A DNA stretch of 64,000 nucleotides from Apium graveolens (lineage: Eukaryota > Streptophyta > Magnoliopsida > Apiales > Apiaceae): NCBI RefSeq assembly GCF_009905375.1, contig NC_133650.1, forward strand, positions 61,147,628 to 61,211,627, written 5' to 3'. Below the pieces are notes generated by a model. That model ran no database searches. It saw only the letters and a list, made by a program, of their open reading frames with translations, and had not been told where the DNA came from. Both the position numbers and the translations under genes were made by a program. Shown here one piece after another: positions 21,874 to 33,898 of this stretch (position 1 is the first letter of the stretch; the number at the start of each line of letters is the position of its first letter).

Positions 21874-24800
21874 TCAAGAGTAATTAAGCATACCTAACTC
21901 ACTTACCAACCTAGAAAAGGTGGATTCATCCAGTGGCTTGGTAAATATATCTGCAAGTTGCTTCTCACTTGGAACAAAATGTAACTCTACAGTACCATTC
22001 ATTACATGTTCCCTTATGAAATGGTACTTGATGTCTATGTGCTTTGTCCTTGAATGTTGCACTGGATTTTCAGTGATGGCAATTGCACTTGTGTTATCAC
22101 TGAAAATAGGAATCCTCTCAACTTGCAAACCATAGTCTAGCAATTGATTTTTCATCCATAAAATCTGTGCACAGCAACTTCCAGCAGCAATATATTCAGC
22201 TTCAGCTGTAGAAGTAGAAACTGAATTTTGCTTTTTACTGAACCAGGACACAAGCTTGTTTCCTAGAAATTGACAAGTTCCTGTTGTGCTTTTTCTGTCA
22301 ATTCTGCAACCTGCATAATCTGCATCTGAATAACGAGTTAGATCAAAACCAAAATCTCTAGGATACCAAATGCCTAGTTTTGGTGTTCCCTTGAGATATT
22401 TGAAAATTCTCTTAATAGCTATCAAGTGAGACTCTCTAGGATCAGCCTGAAATCTAGCACATAAACATGTAGCAAACATTATATCTGGCCTACTAGCTGT
22501 TAAGTACAGAAGTGAGCCAACCATGCTTCTATAGCTTAAAATATCCACAGACTTTTCAGTAGTGTTTAGTTCAAGCTTAGTTGCAGTGGCCATGAGAGTT
22601 TTTGCAGATGGGAAATCCATTAGATCAAACTTCTTTAAAAGATCAAAAATATATTTAGTTTGACTAATGAATATTCCATCACTAACTTGTTTAACTTGTA
22701 AACCAAGAAAGTAAGTTAGTTCTCCCATCATACTCATTTCATACTTACTTTGCATCAGTTTGGCAAACTTTTTACAAAGTTTCTCATCTGTAGAGCCAAA
22801 GATAATATCATCTACATAAATTTGAACAAGTATGCTAGAACCATTAATATTTCTGAAAAATAAAGTTTTATCTACAGTACCTCTTGTGAAGTGATTTTCC
22901 AAAAGGAACTTTGATAAAGTGTCATACCAGGCTCTAGGTGCTTGCTTCAGTCCATAAAGTGCTTTCAGTAGATAATAGACATACTCTGGAAAATTTGGAT
23001 CTTCAAAGCCAGGAGGTTGACTAACATACACTTCTTCCTCCAAATCTCCATTCAGAAAGGCACTTTTGACATCCATTTGATAGACCTTGAAATTGGCATG
23101 GGCTGCATAAGCTAAGAAGATTCTGATGGCTTCAAGTCTTGCAACAGGAGCAAATGTTTCATCAAAATCTATTCCTTCTTGCTGGCAATAGCCTTTAGCA
23201 ACCAATCTAGCTTGGTTCCTTACTACTATGCCATTTTCATCCATCTTGTTTCTGAATACCCATTTGGTGTCTATTGGATTCTTTCCTTTAGGCTTGGGTA
23301 CCGGCTTCCATACTTTATTCCTTTCAAATTGGTTTAGCTCCTCCTGCATAGTTAAAATCCAATCAGGATCTAACAAGGCTTCTTCTACCTTCTTTGGTTC
23401 TTCCTTTGACAGAAAGCTGCTGTATAGACATTCTTCTTGAGTTGCTCTCCTGGTCTGAACTCTATAAGAAACATCACCAATAATCAGTTCAAAGGGGTGA
23501 TCTTTTGTCCATTTCCTTGGTTGAGGTAGATTAGCTCTAGATGAAGAGACCTCAATGTTGTCTTGATGTGTGATTGAGTTTTGATTGCTAGAAACTCCCC
23601 CTGAGTTTGTGGATCTTTGATTTGAGAAAGGGGTACATTCTATGGGTGATCTGCCTTGACTTCCTGCTTCTTTTGATAACCCGACAGATGGTGAATTTTG
23701 AGTACCGACGGATGAGGCAGGTTGTCTACCGACGGATAACACAAATTGCCTTCCGACGGATGAAGCATTTTGTAACTTGACGGATGTTGAGTTTTGTGCT
23801 TCATTGGTGGTAGATTTGTCTGCATTATCCTTAGACACTGTTTCTTGATCACTTTCATCATCACTTCCATCACTGACCATCTCAACATTGTCGAATTTGA
23901 GGCTCTCATGGTAATCTCCATCTTTCAGTCCTTCAATCTTTTTATCATCAAACACAACATGTATAGATTCCACAACAATGTTGGTTCTTAGATTGTAGAC
24001 TCTATATGTTTTACCAACAGCATATCCAACAAAAATTCCTTCATCTGCTTTAGCATCAAACTTCCCATTTTGATCAGTTTGATTTCTCAGAATATAGCAT
24101 TTACAGCCAAAGACATGAAGAAAGTTTAGAGTTGGCTTCTTGTTCTTGAACAATTGATAAGGAGTCATGCATCTTGCTTGATTAATCAGAGGGATGTTCT
24201 GAGTGTAGCATGCAGTGTTTACAGCTTCAGCCCAGAAATATGTTGGTAATTTTGATTCTTCAAGCATTGTCCTTGCAGCTTCAATAAGTGATCTGTTCTT
24301 CCTTTCCACTACTACCTTCTGTTGTGGAGTCTTTGCTACTGAGAACTCATGTAAGATTCCATTTTCCTCACAAAATGCTCTCATGACATAGTTCTTGAAC
24401 TTAGTTCCATTGTCACTCCTGATTCTTCTAACTTTGAAATCAGGATGATTGTTAACTTGCCTTATGTGATTGATGATGATTTCACTAGCCTCGTCTTTAG
24501 ACTTTAGGAAATATGTCCAAGAGAACTTTGAGAAATCATCTACAATTACTAGGCAAAATCTTTTCTTTGAAATTGACAATACATTGACTGGTCCAAACAA
24601 ATCCATGTGAAGCAGTTGCAGAGGCTCTTCAATTGCTGAATCAAGTTTCTTCCTGAATGATGCTTTGATCTGCTTCCCTTTTTGGCAGGCATCACACAGT
24701 CCATCCTTTGTAAACTCCACTAGAGGAATGCCTCTTACTAGTTCTTTCTTTACCAGCTCATTCATGGTCTTGAAGTTTAAATGGGATAGCTTTTTGTGCC

Positions 24801-25233
24801 ATAGCCAACTTTCATCTTGACTTGCTTTACTGAGAAGACAAGTTACAGATTCTGCTTTAGTTGAGTTGAAGACAGCTAGGTACACATTTCCTCTTCTCAC
24901 ACCAGTGAGAACCACTTTGTTGTTTTGATTATTAGTCACAACACAGGCTTCTTTATTGAAGGTTACTGAGTTGCCTTTATCACAAAGCTGGCTGATACTC
25001 AACAGATTGTGTTTGAGACCATCCACTAAGGCAACCTCTTTAATGATGACATTGTCCTTTGAAATCAAGCCATATCCCACAGTATAACCTTTGCTGTCAT
25101 CTCCAAAAGTAATACTTGGGCCAGCTCTCTCCTTAAACTCTGTGAGCAGGGTAGAATCACCAGTCATGTGTCTTGAACAGCCACTATCCAAGTACCAAAG
25201 ATTTTTTCTGTTCCCTGCACACATCAAAATCAA
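21874..25233 (-). CDS. A pol polyprotein (protease, integrase, reverse transcriptase, RNase H)
   Basis: This is an open frame of 1119 codons with the full copia order. Protease: DSG at residues 16-18. GAG-pre-integrase zinc region: residues about 144-185, ending CDACQKGK. Integrase: catalytic Asp211, Asp274 and Glu310. A linker at about 440-560 is low in complexity and includes repeated SSVGRQ-like steps encoded by the CGACGGAT module. Reverse transcriptase: about 620-900, with YVDD at 807-810. RNase H: the last 150 residues, with STAEAEY. It would cut gag, copy the RNA and integrate the DNA. The usual NG before integrase Glu310 is changed (QKVVVERKN). It lies downstream of gag, separated by a stop near 25268, so read-through or a fused ancestor is likely. 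Confidence 0.93.
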   Translation of the reverse strand: MILMCAGNRKNLWYLDSGCSRHMTGDSTLLTEFKERAGPSITFGDDSKGYTVGYGLISKDNVIIKEVALVDGLKHNLLSISQLCDKGNSVTFNKEACVVTNNQNNKVVLTGVRRGNVYLAVFNSTKAESVTCLLSKASQDESWLWHKKLSHLNFKTMNELVKKELVRGIPLVEFTKDGLCDACQKGKQIKASFRKKLDSAIEEPLQLLHMDLFGPVNVLSISKKRFCLVIVDDFSKFSWTYFLKSKDEASEIIINHIRQVNNHPDFKVRRIRSDNGTKFKNYVMRAFCEENGILHEFSVAKTPQQKVVVERKNRSLIEAARTMLEESKLPTYFWAEAVNTACYTQNIPLINQARCMTPYQLFKNKKPTLNFLHVFGCKCYILRNQTDQNGKFDAKADEGIFVGYAVGKTYRVYNLRTNIVVESIHVVFDDKKIEGLKDGDYHESLKFDNVEMVSDGSDDESDQETVSKDNADKSTTNEAQNSTSVKLQNASSVGRQFVLSVGRQPASSVGTQNSPSVGLSKEAGSQGRSPIECTPFSNQRSTNSGGVSSNQNSITHQDNIEVSSSRANLPQPRKWTKDHPFELIIGDVSYRVQTRRATQEECLYSSFLSKEEPKKVEEALLDPDWILTMQEELNQFERNKVWKPVPKPKGKNPIDTKWVFRNKMDENGIVVRNQARLVAKGYCQQEGIDFDETFAPVARLEAIRIFLAYAAHANFKVYQMDVKSAFLNGDLEEEVYVSQPPGFEDPNFPEYVYYLLKALYGLKQAPRAWYDTLSKFLLENHFTRGTVDKTLFFRNINGSSILVQIYVDDIIFGSTDEKLCKKFAKLMQSKYEMSMMGELTYFLGLQVKQVSDGIFISQTKYIFDLLKKFDLMDFPSAKTLMATATKLELNTTEKSVDILSYRSMVGSLLYLTASRPDIMFATCLCARFQADPRESHLIAIKRIFKYLKGTPKLGIWYPRDFGFDLTRYSDADYAGCRIDRKSTTGTCQFLGNKLVSWFSKKQNSVSTSTAEAEYIAAGSCCAQILWMKNQLLDYGLQVERIPIFSDNTSAIAITENPVQHSRTKHIDIKYHFIREHVMNGTVELHFVPSEKQLADIFTKPLDESTFSRLVSELGMLNYS

Positions 25234-25267
25234 ATCAAGTTGATTTTGGTACTCAAGTTTCCTTGGG

Positions 25268-27633
25268 TCATGCCTTGTTAGCTTTCTTCTTCTGTTTCTT
25301 AGGTCTTAACTCATTTGACTTAGGAATTTCAGATTCTTCCTTAGTCATTTTGGTTGGGCCTTTGAAACCATTTAATGCAACAGAATTATCATGCATATTA
25401 TGGCTAACAGGAAATGACATGCTTGGTGCAAACATGTTATTCCAGTAAGGCATGTTAAATGGCATTTGAGGCATATTTTATGCAGCATAATATGGATTAG
25501 GTGCAAATGGCATATTAGCAAACTGTGCATTCATGTTCTGTGTAGGCATAGCATTAACAGGCATGGGAGGCATGGCATTCATGTTAGGAAATTGAGGCTG
25601 AACAGACATGGGAGTAGGCATGGCAGATTTGCAATTAACAGACAAATGATTTACACTACCACACTTGACACTGACTTTTCTAGGAGCATATTTATCAGGT
25701 GTGTAGTTATTGTGTTTGTTAATCCCTACTTTACCATTCCTATTGTTTTTCTTTTTAGTCTCTATTTTTACCTCTATTTTCTCAAGTCTGTCACTTAACT
25801 GTTTGACAGTCATGAGACCAATATTAGCCTTTTTCCCTTTCTTAGCTTGACTTGACTCTCCTAAAACAAAGTTCTTGGAAACAGACCCATACTTATCATT
25901 TAGCTTGATTAATTTGGCTTTGCTAATAGGTTTGCTTACAACCGACGGATGAGGATTTTTATCATTCGACGGATAACACTTTTTATTATCCGACGAATAG
26001 TCCTCATCATCCATCAAGTCTACATCTGTCAGCAACCCATCTACCAAAATAGGTTCTAGTTTCTCTTTATTCTTTTTCCAGGCTTCATTACAAAAAGACT
26101 CAATTCCTTGAACTTTGGTGATTTGAGCATGAACATCCCTGGATGTTTTCCATGCTTTAATCACCTCTTGTTCACGCTCGAGCTGCTTCTTTAAAATTTC
26201 TTCCTTTTTCAAGGACTCAGTTAATTCCTCCTTGGCAATCTTACACTCAATTTTTATTTTCTCAAACTCAACAAACTGAGACTCAAGCACATTATTTCTC
26301 TCACTTAAAAACAAGTTGTTTTATTTGATTTTAGCATTTTCTTTAGTGAGAGACTTAAGTGTAACACGCAAATGATACAATTCTGTAGACATGTCATTTA
26401 TGGCATCATTACACTCAGCTTTAGTTAATGTGCAAGGTTTGTAGTGATTACCTGATTGCTTGAGGAACTTGTCTCTGTTTCATCAGACTTGGCCATTAGG
26501 GCTAGATTGACATAGCTGACATCTTCATCTTCATCCAAACCATCTGCTGCCCACTCATTCTCTTGTGTAATAAAAGCCCTTTCCTTTTGTTTGAGTAGAT
26601 CAAAGTATTTTTGCTTATAATCCACAGACTCAAACCTTTTCTTACTGGAATTTGACTTTCTACACTCATTTGCAAAATGCCCTGCCAAGCCACATTTGAA
26701 ATATTTGAATTTTGACTTATCCACCATGTTTCTATTTGGCTTGGCTGCTCCAAAGTTCTTTTTAAACTTGAGCTTGGAAAATCTCCTTGAAAGAAATGCT
26801 AGGTGCTCATCAATGTCCTCCATGTCATCTTGGCTCAATGATTCTTCACTTTCTGCAGCTAGCCCCTTACCCTTATTCTCACAGACTTTTGAAGTTGATT
26901 CTACAGCTTCCATCTTCACTTCCTTCTCCTTTTCCAGATCAGCAACTAGTGCAATGGATCCTCCTTTCTTCTTTCCTCTATCCATTCTTTCATCCTGCTC
27001 TATCTCAAGCTCATAGGTCTTAAGAATCCCATACAGTCTCTCCAAAGTAAACTCCTTATAATCTTGTGAGTTTCTCAATGAGACTGTCATTGGTTTCCAT
27101 TCCTTTGGAAGAGATCTGAGAAATTTCAGATTGAAGTCTTTAGTCTGATAGACTCTTCCATACAACTTAAGAGCATTTAGTAGTTTTTGGAATCTACTAA
27201 AAATGTCAGTGACTGACTCACTTTCTTCATTGTGAAAGTGCTCATATTGCTGAATCAGGAGCTGTATTTTATTTTCTCTTACTTGCTCAGTGCCATCACA
27301 AATTATCTGTATTGTGTCCCAAACTTCCTTGGCAGTTTTGCAGTTGATGATGTTATCAAACATGTTTGCATCAACACCATTGAACAGAATGTTCATGGCC
27401 TTTTTATCTTTTCTGACTTGTTCAATGTAAGGATCAGACCATTCATGCCTTGGCTTTGGAACAGATGGCTCGTTTCCTGTAGCAGCTCTTATTGGAACAT
27501 GAGGGCCTCTTTCTATGCAATCCACATAGGCCTCATCTTGAGAAAGCATATGAAGATGCATCTTTACCTTCCAATGATGGTAATTATCTTTATCAAGAAA
27601 AGGAATCTTGACTCCAATATCTTTCTTGTTCAT
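25268..27633 (-). pseudogene. A gag, broken
   Basis: Gag starts MNKKDIGVKIPF at 27633 and matches B gag throughout. Three lesions break it: a one-base loss near 26424, a GAA-to-TAA change near 26316 and a TAT-to-TAA change near 25476 (compared with B). Both zinc knuckles have lost the first cysteine: the first reads YFKCGLAGHFANEC (Tyr codon 26701-26703), the second SVKCGSVNHLSVNC (B has Cys). Between them is a coiled-coil-rich part. At 25941-25998 the CGACGGAT module is inside the frame and encodes HPS/YPS steps. The tail is Met/Asn/Pro-rich. It ends with a Lys-rich run and a stop at 25268 just before pol. Confidence 0.9.
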
Positions 27634-27680
27634 CTTGCTGAATTGTTTTGATCTTTAAACTCTTTGTAGATTAAGAGCTT

Positions 27681-27693
27681 ACTCTGATACCAA
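27681..27693 (-). other. A primer binding site
   Basis: On the - strand this reads TTGGTATCAGAGT, next to the end of the 5' LTR. It is complementary to initiator tRNA-Met and fixes the orientation of A. Confidence 0.92.
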
Positions 27694-27694
27694 T

Positions 27695-28719
27695 TGTTAG
27701 TCTCTTAACAATATAGCAAGAATTACAGAAGGGGGGTTGAATGGAATTTTTGAACCTTTTTTTTGAAATAAAAATGTTCAACTCGATTATAGATATATTT
27801 GTTTTGATTAGCACAATGCGGAATGAAAACTTAATTGAATCAAAACATAAGTAATTAAAAACAAGAGTCTTTAAAAACTTTTTGGTGGATTTAAACAATT
27901 CCACCAGAGATATATATAATATATCGAGAGGACTCTGTGTGCAGAAATGCTCACAGCTGCTTACAAATGGAACTACTGAGAATACAGGAAATGCTAAAGA
28001 TTCTGCTTACAATGATTTCTCTATTTGTGTGTTTTTTCAGCTATCTCAGTTATTTTTCTATTTGCTACTCTCTTGGTTTATATAATACCAAGATTACAAA
28101 GTCAAAAAGACTGAACAAATATAAAATCTAACAGACTTAAGCTTTGCTGCTTTTCGTCCTCTATTACCCAGTTAATGGGCTTCCACAGTGTGTTTGTATA
28201 CATCTCGACGGCTGTGTGTCAGCTTTCACTGTTCAACTGCTGTTTGAATTCTTCATATTATCATCCGTTGACTTTTAAAACATCCGTTGATGGTTTAATT
28301 GATCATCTGTCGACTCTTATATTAAACATCCGTTGATAGTCATTTGATCATCCGTCGATGGCTTTGTTAATCATCCGTCGGTAGCTCTTTTGGCACTTGA
28401 CTCTATTTCACTTATGCAGAATTACATGACATCAATTATGTACAATTAATCAACCTATTCTGCATATCTAGTTAAAGTCAACATGACTTATATGCTACTA
28501 CAGATTCTATACAAAGGTGCATACATAACTGTGCTACAAACTTATTATTACATAAGCTACTCACTCGATGGATAATAAGTTAATCACCCGTCGGGACTAT
28601 AATGAGTTATCCGTCGGGACTATAATTCTTATCCGTCGAGTGCTACATAATTTCACTAAGTAAAATCTACTTAGATGTTTTGTTTATGAAATCATCAAGT
28701 ACACAACATATGCACAATA
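27695..28719 (-). repeat. A 5' LTR
   Basis: The LTR is 1025 bp and is the partner of 3566-4588. The two ATCCGTCG clusters lie at about 28565-28640 and 28260-28382. The outermost dinucleotide at 28718-28719 is TA instead of CA (top strand), a likely point change after insertion. It is followed by the TSD aggtt. Confidence 0.95.
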
Positions 28720-28815
28720 AGGTTGACTGACATAAACTTCTTCCTCCAAATCTCCATTCAAAAAGGCACTTTTGACATCCATTTGATAGACCTTGAAATT
28801 GGCATGGGCTGCATA
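28720..28815 (-). pseudogene. B pol fragment between A and C
   Basis: About 90 bp of B reverse transcriptase ([20 protein letters not shown] and on to VSQP) lies between the TSD of A and the TSD of C. The frame continues into 3560 on one side and 35432 on the other, which proves that A and C entered the same gene of B independently. Confidence 0.93.
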
Positions 28816-28947
28816 TGAAGGGTTTTTAGCACATAAACGCAGCGAAAACGTAAATTTAATCTTAAAAAAACCGAAACCCTCCGCAGGATCCATGCGAAAA
28901 AATAATATTTAATTCGTAGTTCAGTGTGTTTACCTTAAGAAGCTTTA
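28816..28947 (-). repeat. C left end: inverted LTR 3' part
   Basis: This 132-bp end starts TGAAGGGTTTTTAGC on the + strand. Read on the - strand it finishes GCTAAAAACCCTTCA, which is the form of a copia U5 end and pairs with the TGAA start at the other end. It does not match the LTR start after the C polypurine tract. The primer site follows directly, although the proper + strand U5 is missing. Confidence 0.65.
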
Positions 28948-30871
28948 ATGGCATCAGAGCTACTTGCGAAAAGTTTTTAATTCGCTTATGTGTTTAACTG
29001 TTTTCGATATATGAGCATGTACGTGATTCGCCATGATTTGATGTTGATATAATATGCTTATATATGTATGGTTTTGAATATATGATATTCATGTGAGTTG
29101 TATAATCATAAGATGATTATGTAATCTGTATATATACTGATATATATATGATTTATGTTTGTTCTAATTATGAGAATCATATTAGATACGGATTCTGAAT
29201 TGGCTGCTGCAGATTTGCTGAAATCTGGGTCTGGTGTCCGATTTACGCAAACGAATACACTATTTCATAGGTAAATGAGCGTCTGAACAAAACTGATAGG
29301 TAAAGCTATCAACGACTCGTCTGTAAGGCGTTTGACTTCGTTTAGTACCCGTAAATAGTGATTCTTGTTATTCTAATTTGATTCTGATTTTTCTGATTTT
29401 TGTCATATTTTCTTTTTATGATTAGATCATGGATAATATGATATGTTAAGATCAGATTATGTATTTTAACATGCTTTTATGTGTTGTATGAGCATGGTGG
29501 ATGGTTATGGCCTTTCGACCTTAGTGTAATGGTTTTGGTTTTGGTTTTAAATACGACTTGCATGTCGTCAATCTTTGTAATCATAAATCTCGAATGTAAC
29601 TCGAGTTATTCTTGTAGGTTCATTAGATTAGTTTTACTTTCAATCATGTAATGTAATTGAAGACTCAAAAAGGCTATCCAATGGAGGTGATACAAAGAAG
29701 AAGACGAGGCATACAAGAAGTCTAAACAAAGAAGAAGACTTATGTAATAAGTAGTTGTATTTATTTCCATCACCATGTTAGATGGACCTTGATCTTTATC
29801 ATGAGCTTGATAAAGATCACATAGGATGGGGCCATAACCAAACACATTTACTTTATAGCACTTTACATTTACTTGTTTTTTTAATTTTATATATGAGATA
29901 TATGCCTATGTTTACCATGCGATGATAGATTTAGGTGAACTTAAATCAATATAAGGCGTGCTCTAGAAAATCTAGAATAGGAAACGTTTATTGCCTTAAC
30001 AATAAATATTATGAATATGATCATGAGATTCTTGCATTTATGAAACACGTAATTGAATATGAATTTTCAATATTGAGAGAAAGGATGATTCTGTCAACAA
30101 CAGATTTCTATCTGTAAGAAAGGGTTATTAAGTGACGCCTCTTGACAATGCTCCACCCGATCTAGGAATCATCTAATTATCGATTATTGATTTGAAATAT
30201 TTAATTTAAAAGGAAGAATCTCTTTATAATATGATTATGATTGTAACGTAATATACTCCCTCTAAAATTAAATAATATCAAGTAGTAATTGGCCAATGAC
30301 ACAACGGGCTTGTGTCGGTCATAGCCTTCCAACATGGTAGAAAGTGGTTCTTATTTTTAAATCATTGTCGTTTCGTGCTACAGCCGAGGGCTTTGATTTC
30401 GAAATAAGAAATACTTGTCTATTACATAGAGATGTGTACATTGAATTAGAATCTAAAGGTTGGTACATGCTACAGCCGTGGGCCGTTGGAGACTGATTCA
30501 ATTGTACGAAATATTGGGTTAGACTTGACTTAGAATATTGAGTTTGTCGTGCCACAGCCGTGACTCAATTATTCAAGAGGCTAAACTTATATTAGGGAAT
30601 AACATAAGATGTAATTGACAAGAGTTGTGTGCCTATTGAACATCACATGACGTTTCATGCCACAACCGAGGTTGTGTGATGGAATGTAGGATCCCTATTC
30701 CCACTAGCATTATGAATGCTTAATTTTCACTTAGGGGGTTGAAAAAAATTAGATAAACTAGTGGGAGACACTTATGAATAAAGACCCGATTCATATAGTG
30801 TTTTGAAATGAAATTGAATATTTTCTAAGTGTTGTTATGTGTTTATCATTTACAGATTTACTATATTCGTC
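28948..30871 (+). other. C primer site and long leader
   Basis: TGGCATCAGAGC at 28949-28960 is a tRNA-Met-type primer site with one change from the usual TGGTATCAGAGC. The 1.9 kb that follow contain no supported gene. A 78-codon - strand frame (30319-30555) and a 60-codon + frame (29935-30117) look like chance. A repeat series lies at 30376-30675. Confidence 0.75.
30376..30675 (+). repeat. Four TGCYACARCCG repeats in the C leader
   Basis: The motif TGCTACAGCCG or TGCCACARCCG occurs at about 30376, 30468, 30550 and 30658, each followed by a short G/A/T-rich stretch. The spacing of 82-108 bp is uneven. Sequence between copies is not alike, so the motif itself seems to be kept. Confidence 0.65.
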
Positions 30872-31411
30872 ATGTCTTCTGCACTATCACTCCAGAGCAT
30901 ACTAGATGCTCACAAGTTGACTGGTCCTAATTTAGCTGTTTGTTTTCACTGTTACAAGTTGGGGCACTGGAAGAGGAATTGCAAGGTTTACCTTGCAGAA
31001 TTGAAGAAGAAGGGTAGTGAAACTACCACTTCTGATTCAGGCATGTTCATGATCGAAGTTAATATGTCACTAGGTCAAATTTCTACTTGGGTATTAGATA
31101 CCGCCTGTGGTTCTCATATTTGCAATTCGTTGGAAGGACTAAAGGGAAGTAGGACTCTTGAAAAAGATGAGTAGATTCTACATATGGGCAATGGAGCAAG
31201 GGTTGCGGCCATATCTGTAGGATCATTTAGTTTACATATGCCTACGGGCAAGACTATTATTTTGAATAATTGTTATTACGTTCCCTCTATTGTGAGGAAT
31301 ATTGTTTCTATTCCTATGTTGGATGTGGATGGTTTTTCATTTATTATTAAGAATAATGAATGTTCTATCCTTAGAGATAATGTTCTTTTTTGCACGTGGC
31401 ATTTTAAATAA
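30872..31411 (+). pseudogene. C gag and protease remnant
   Basis: The frame begins MSSALSLQSILDAHKLTGPN, the start of a copia gag, and then jumps directly to the zinc knuckle CFHCYKLGHWKRNC, so most of gag is deleted in frame. The protease region follows with WVLDTACGSHIC, where Ala replaces the usual Gly of the D-T/S-G triad. The frame stops at 31174 and resumes at about 31184 with the rest of the protease domain, ending at 31411. Confidence 0.85.
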
Positions 31412-32249
31412 TGGTCTGTATGTATGTGACGTAGAGCATGATTTACTTCAGATTGAACAAACTAATAAAAGAAAATGAGATGATGAAAATCTGACCTATT
31501 TATGGCACTGTAGGCTAGGTCATATTAGTGAAAATAGACTGCGGACATTGCATAAGGAAGGGTTACTTGACTCCTTTGATTTTGAATCATATCCTACATG
31601 CGAGTCTTGTCTATTGGGTAAAATGACCAAATCTCCATTTAGTGGACATGGAGAGAGGGCTGCAGATTTGCTAGGATTGGTACACACAGATGTATGTGGA
31701 CCAATGTCTACGCAAGCCATGGGTGGATTTTCGTACTTCATTACTTTCATAGATGATAGATCTAGATTCGGATATGTGTATTTGATGAAACACAAGTCTG
31801 AAGCCTTTGAAAAGTTCAAAGAATATAAACATGAAGTCGAGAAACAAACCAAACACAGTATTATAACTCTTCGATCAGATCGAGGTGGTGAATACTTGAA
31901 TGGAGAGTTTCAAGATTATCACAAAGAAAATGGTATAGTCTCCCAGTGGACTCCTCCATATACTCCACAGTTAAATGGGGTATCTAAAAGGAGAAAATGA
32001 ACTTTGTTAGACATGGTTCGGTCCATGATGAGCTATGCGAATCTTCCAGTATTCCTATGGGGTTATGCATTGGAAACCTCAGCATATTTACTGAATAAGA
32101 TGCCTTCCAAATCTGTTCCTCAAACACCATATGAGATATGAAAAGAAAGGAAACCGAGTCTTAAACACGTTAAGATTTGGGGATGTCCAGCTTATGTCAA
32201 GAAAGTTGACCCAGATAAGCTGGAATCTCGATCCGTAAAATGTAATTTT
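31412..32249 (+). pseudogene. C integrase, inactive
   Basis: After a broken GAG-pre-integrase stretch (LWHCRLGHIS near 31503), the frame 31548-32000 encodes the integrase core with the first Asp in HTDVCGPM and the second in SDRGGEYL. The third catalytic residue, Glu of the usual NGVxERRN, is Lys here (AAA at 31986-31988), and TGA follows three codons later. Similarity continues in another frame to about 32245 (YELFPSKSVP-like and the WGCPAYVK region). Confidence 0.85.
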
Positions 32250-33881
32250 GTGGGATACCCTAAAGAGACTTTGGGGTATTACTTTTACACTGATCATCGG
32301 GTGTTTGTCTCCAGACATGCTACCTTCTTGGAAAAGGAGTTTATCCTTGAAGGAAATAGTGGGAGCAAAATTGAACTTGATGAAGTTCAAGAAGCACAAA
32401 CTACTACGGATCAAGTGGAAACACCTGTTCAGACTGAACAACCTTCTGTGGAACAGCCCATTCGTAGGACAGGGAGAGTGTCTCGCCAACCTGAGAGGTA
32501 TTATGGCCTTGTCATTGAGAATGACAATGAGTTGTCAATCATTGATGATGATAACCTTGTGACCTATAATGAGGCTATGAGTAGTGTTGACTCAGAGAAA
32601 TGGCATAGTGCCATGAAATCCGAAATGGAATCTATGTATACCAATCAAGTATGGACTCTGGTTAAGGCGCCTGAAGGTGTTAAGCCTATTGGGTGCAAGT
32701 GGGTATACAAAAGAAAGATTGGAGCCGATGACCAGGTGGAGACCTATAAGGCCAGGCTCGTGGCAAAAGGATTCAAACAAAGGCAAGGGATTGACTTTGA
32801 TGAAAAAATTTCGCCTGTAGCCCTGTTAAAATCAATTCGGATTTTGCTTGCGATTTCTGCTTACTACGACTATGAGATCTGGCAAATGGACGTGAAAACT
32901 GCCTTCCTCAATGGGGAACTTGAGGAGGAAGTGTATATGACACAGCCAGAGGGTTTTCTTTCCAAGGGAAATGAACACCTAGTGTGTAAGCTATTTCGAA
33001 CCATATATGGTTTAAGGCAAGCTTCTCGTAGATGGAACATCCGTTTTGATGAGATAATCAAAGAGTTTGGTTTTATCAAAAAAATAGATGAACCATGGGT
33101 CTACAAGAAGGTTAGTGGGAGCGCGGTAACATTTCTTGTATTATATGTGGATGACATACTTCTTATAGAAAATGATATATCGATGCTACAATCAGTCAAA
33201 CTATGGCTATCAAAGAACTTCACCATGAAGGACTTGGGAGAAGCATCCTACATTCTCGGTATGAAGATCTATAGAGATAAATCTAGAAGAATGATAGGTC
33301 TTACCCAGGGTACATACATCCAGAAAGTGCTTAAAAGGTTTAGCATGGAAAACTCCAAAAGAGGTCTCATACCGATGAGCCATGGAGTGTCCCTTTCCGA
33401 AAAAATGTCTCCTAAGACACCTGAGGAAAGAGAGCGTATGAGTAAGATTCCTTATGCTTCAGCAATAGGATCTATCATGTACGCGATGTTGTGTACATGG
33501 CCTGATGTTGCTTATTCAATTAGTATGACGAGCAGATATCAGTCCAATCCAGGTGAAGACCACTGGAAAGCAGTGTAAAACATCCTTAAGTACTTGCGAA
33601 GGACTCAGGACATTTTACTTGTTTTTGGTGGTGAATTTAAGTTGAAAATAGAGGGTTATACTGACTCTAGTTTTCAATCATAAAGTGATAGCAAATCCAT
33701 GTCAGGGTACGTGTTTACTCTGAATGGTGGTGCAATTCAGATTGTTGAAAGAGGAGATGTCAACGTCGATAGAGTTGACACACATAACAACGTAGCAAAC
33801 CCACTCACAAAGCCACTCTCTCAGAGTCACTTTGATCGTCATAAAGACAAGATGGGTATTAGATACCAGAGTGATTGGCTT
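32250..33881 (+). pseudogene. C reverse transcriptase and shortened RNase H
   Basis: An open frame of 442 codons (32250-33578) holds a nearly complete reverse transcriptase: KWVYKRKIG, QMDVKTAFLNG, and YVDD in VLYVDDILL. It then meets a TAA where other copies have a sense codon. After a further stop near 33681, the RNase H jumps from LNGGAI directly to a late segment (IVERGDV ... HNNVANPLTKPL), so the middle of the domain is deleted. The 3' part ends at 33881, before the polypurine tract 'agtgggagat'. Confidence 0.9.
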
Positions 33882-33898
33882 TAGTACAAGTGGGAGAT

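Larger units (their letters stand above)
3566..28719 (-). mobile_element. Element A: full-length Sirevirus-type copia
   Basis: A lies on the - strand with both LTRs (right 27695-28719, left 3566-4588), a primer site, gag, pol, an extra 3' ORF and a polypurine tract. It is flanked by the 5-bp TSD aggtt (3561-3565 and 28720-28724) and interrupts B pol between its VSQP and PGF codons. Without E1 it is about 13.1 kb. The LTRs differ at about 2% of positions by eye, so the insertion is recent. Gag and the extra ORF are broken while pol is open. The final CA of the right LTR is TA, probably a C-to-T change after insertion. Confidence 0.95.
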
